Source of the DNA: Phycisphaerales bacterium
Lineage (GTDB): Bacteria > Planctomycetota > Phycisphaerae > Tepidisphaerales > Tepidisphaeraceae
Direction: 5' to 3'
NCBI GenBank assembly: GCA_003153655.1
Contig: PMAK01000261.1
Span: 25,449-31,182 of the forward strand
Length of the DNA: 5,734 bases
Position numbers and translations under genes: made by a program. Positions 5,732 to 5,734 of the stretch are shown piece after piece. The notes beneath the pieces were generated by a model. It saw nothing but the letters and a program-made list of their open reading frames with translations, ran no database searches and had not been told where the DNA came from. Each line of letters opens with the position of its first letter. Position 1 is the first letter of the stretch.

Positions 5732-5734
5732 CTA

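Noticed and set aside
1..5734. Mobile elements, CRISPR arrays, tRNA/rRNA genes or an undescribed system
   Set aside because: Nearly all bases are accounted for by recognisable flagellar genes in a standard order. I saw no terminal repeats, transposase motifs, spaced direct repeats or tRNA-like cloverleaf, and the only non-coding gap over 100 nt is 5336-5443.

Overview
The window is one end-to-end stretch of a flagellar basal-body operon, read entirely on the minus strand. Transcription runs from the high coordinates to the low ones, in this order: C-terminal end of a sigma-54-type (NtrC family) regulator, flgB, flgC, fliE, fliF, fliG, fliH, and the first 244 codons of fliI, which runs off the left edge. 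This flgB-flgC-fliE-fliF-fliG-fliH-fliI order is a classic conserved flagellar block. The genes are tightly spaced (gaps of about 3 to 57 nt, and a 4-nt overlap between fliH and fliI), so they very probably share a transcript.

How the genes fit together: FliF builds the MS ring in the inner membrane. FliG is the switch/rotor protein that docks on the FliF C-terminus. FliE, FlgB and FlgC form the MS ring-rod junction and proximal rod. FliH and FliI are the stator-like regulator and the ATPase of the flagellar type III export apparatus. The Fis-type DNA-binding tail just upstream looks like the end of a sigma-54 activator, a plausible regulator of the operon. The 108-nt gap between it and flgB (5336-5443) is the only real non-coding stretch. 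It holds a GC-rich set of alternating inverted repeats next to the regulator's stop codon, a perfect 6-bp palindrome, an imperfect sigma-54 -24/-12-like element overlapping that palindrome, and the flgB Shine-Dalgarno.

Organism: a Gram-negative-type motile bacterium of moderately high GC. The style of FliF and FliI (the FliF N-terminus running into an AAEPEMSPLL segment, and GPGVGKSS rather than the commoner GSGVGKST in FliI) and the adjacent sigma-54 regulator remind me of Planctomycetota, perhaps Phycisphaerae-like. That is family-level recall, not a computed placement.

The content is conventional and I see no undescribed system. The points worth a second look are: an in-frame TAG in the regulator at the extreme right edge; a fliG 5' end in which conserved N-terminal residues lie upstream of the only canonical in-frame start and one surplus G would explain the mismatch; a promoter-like element whose predicted transcript would lack the flgB ribosome-binding site; and a very regular glycine repeat in FliH. 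There is no gene-free stretch longer than 300 bases.
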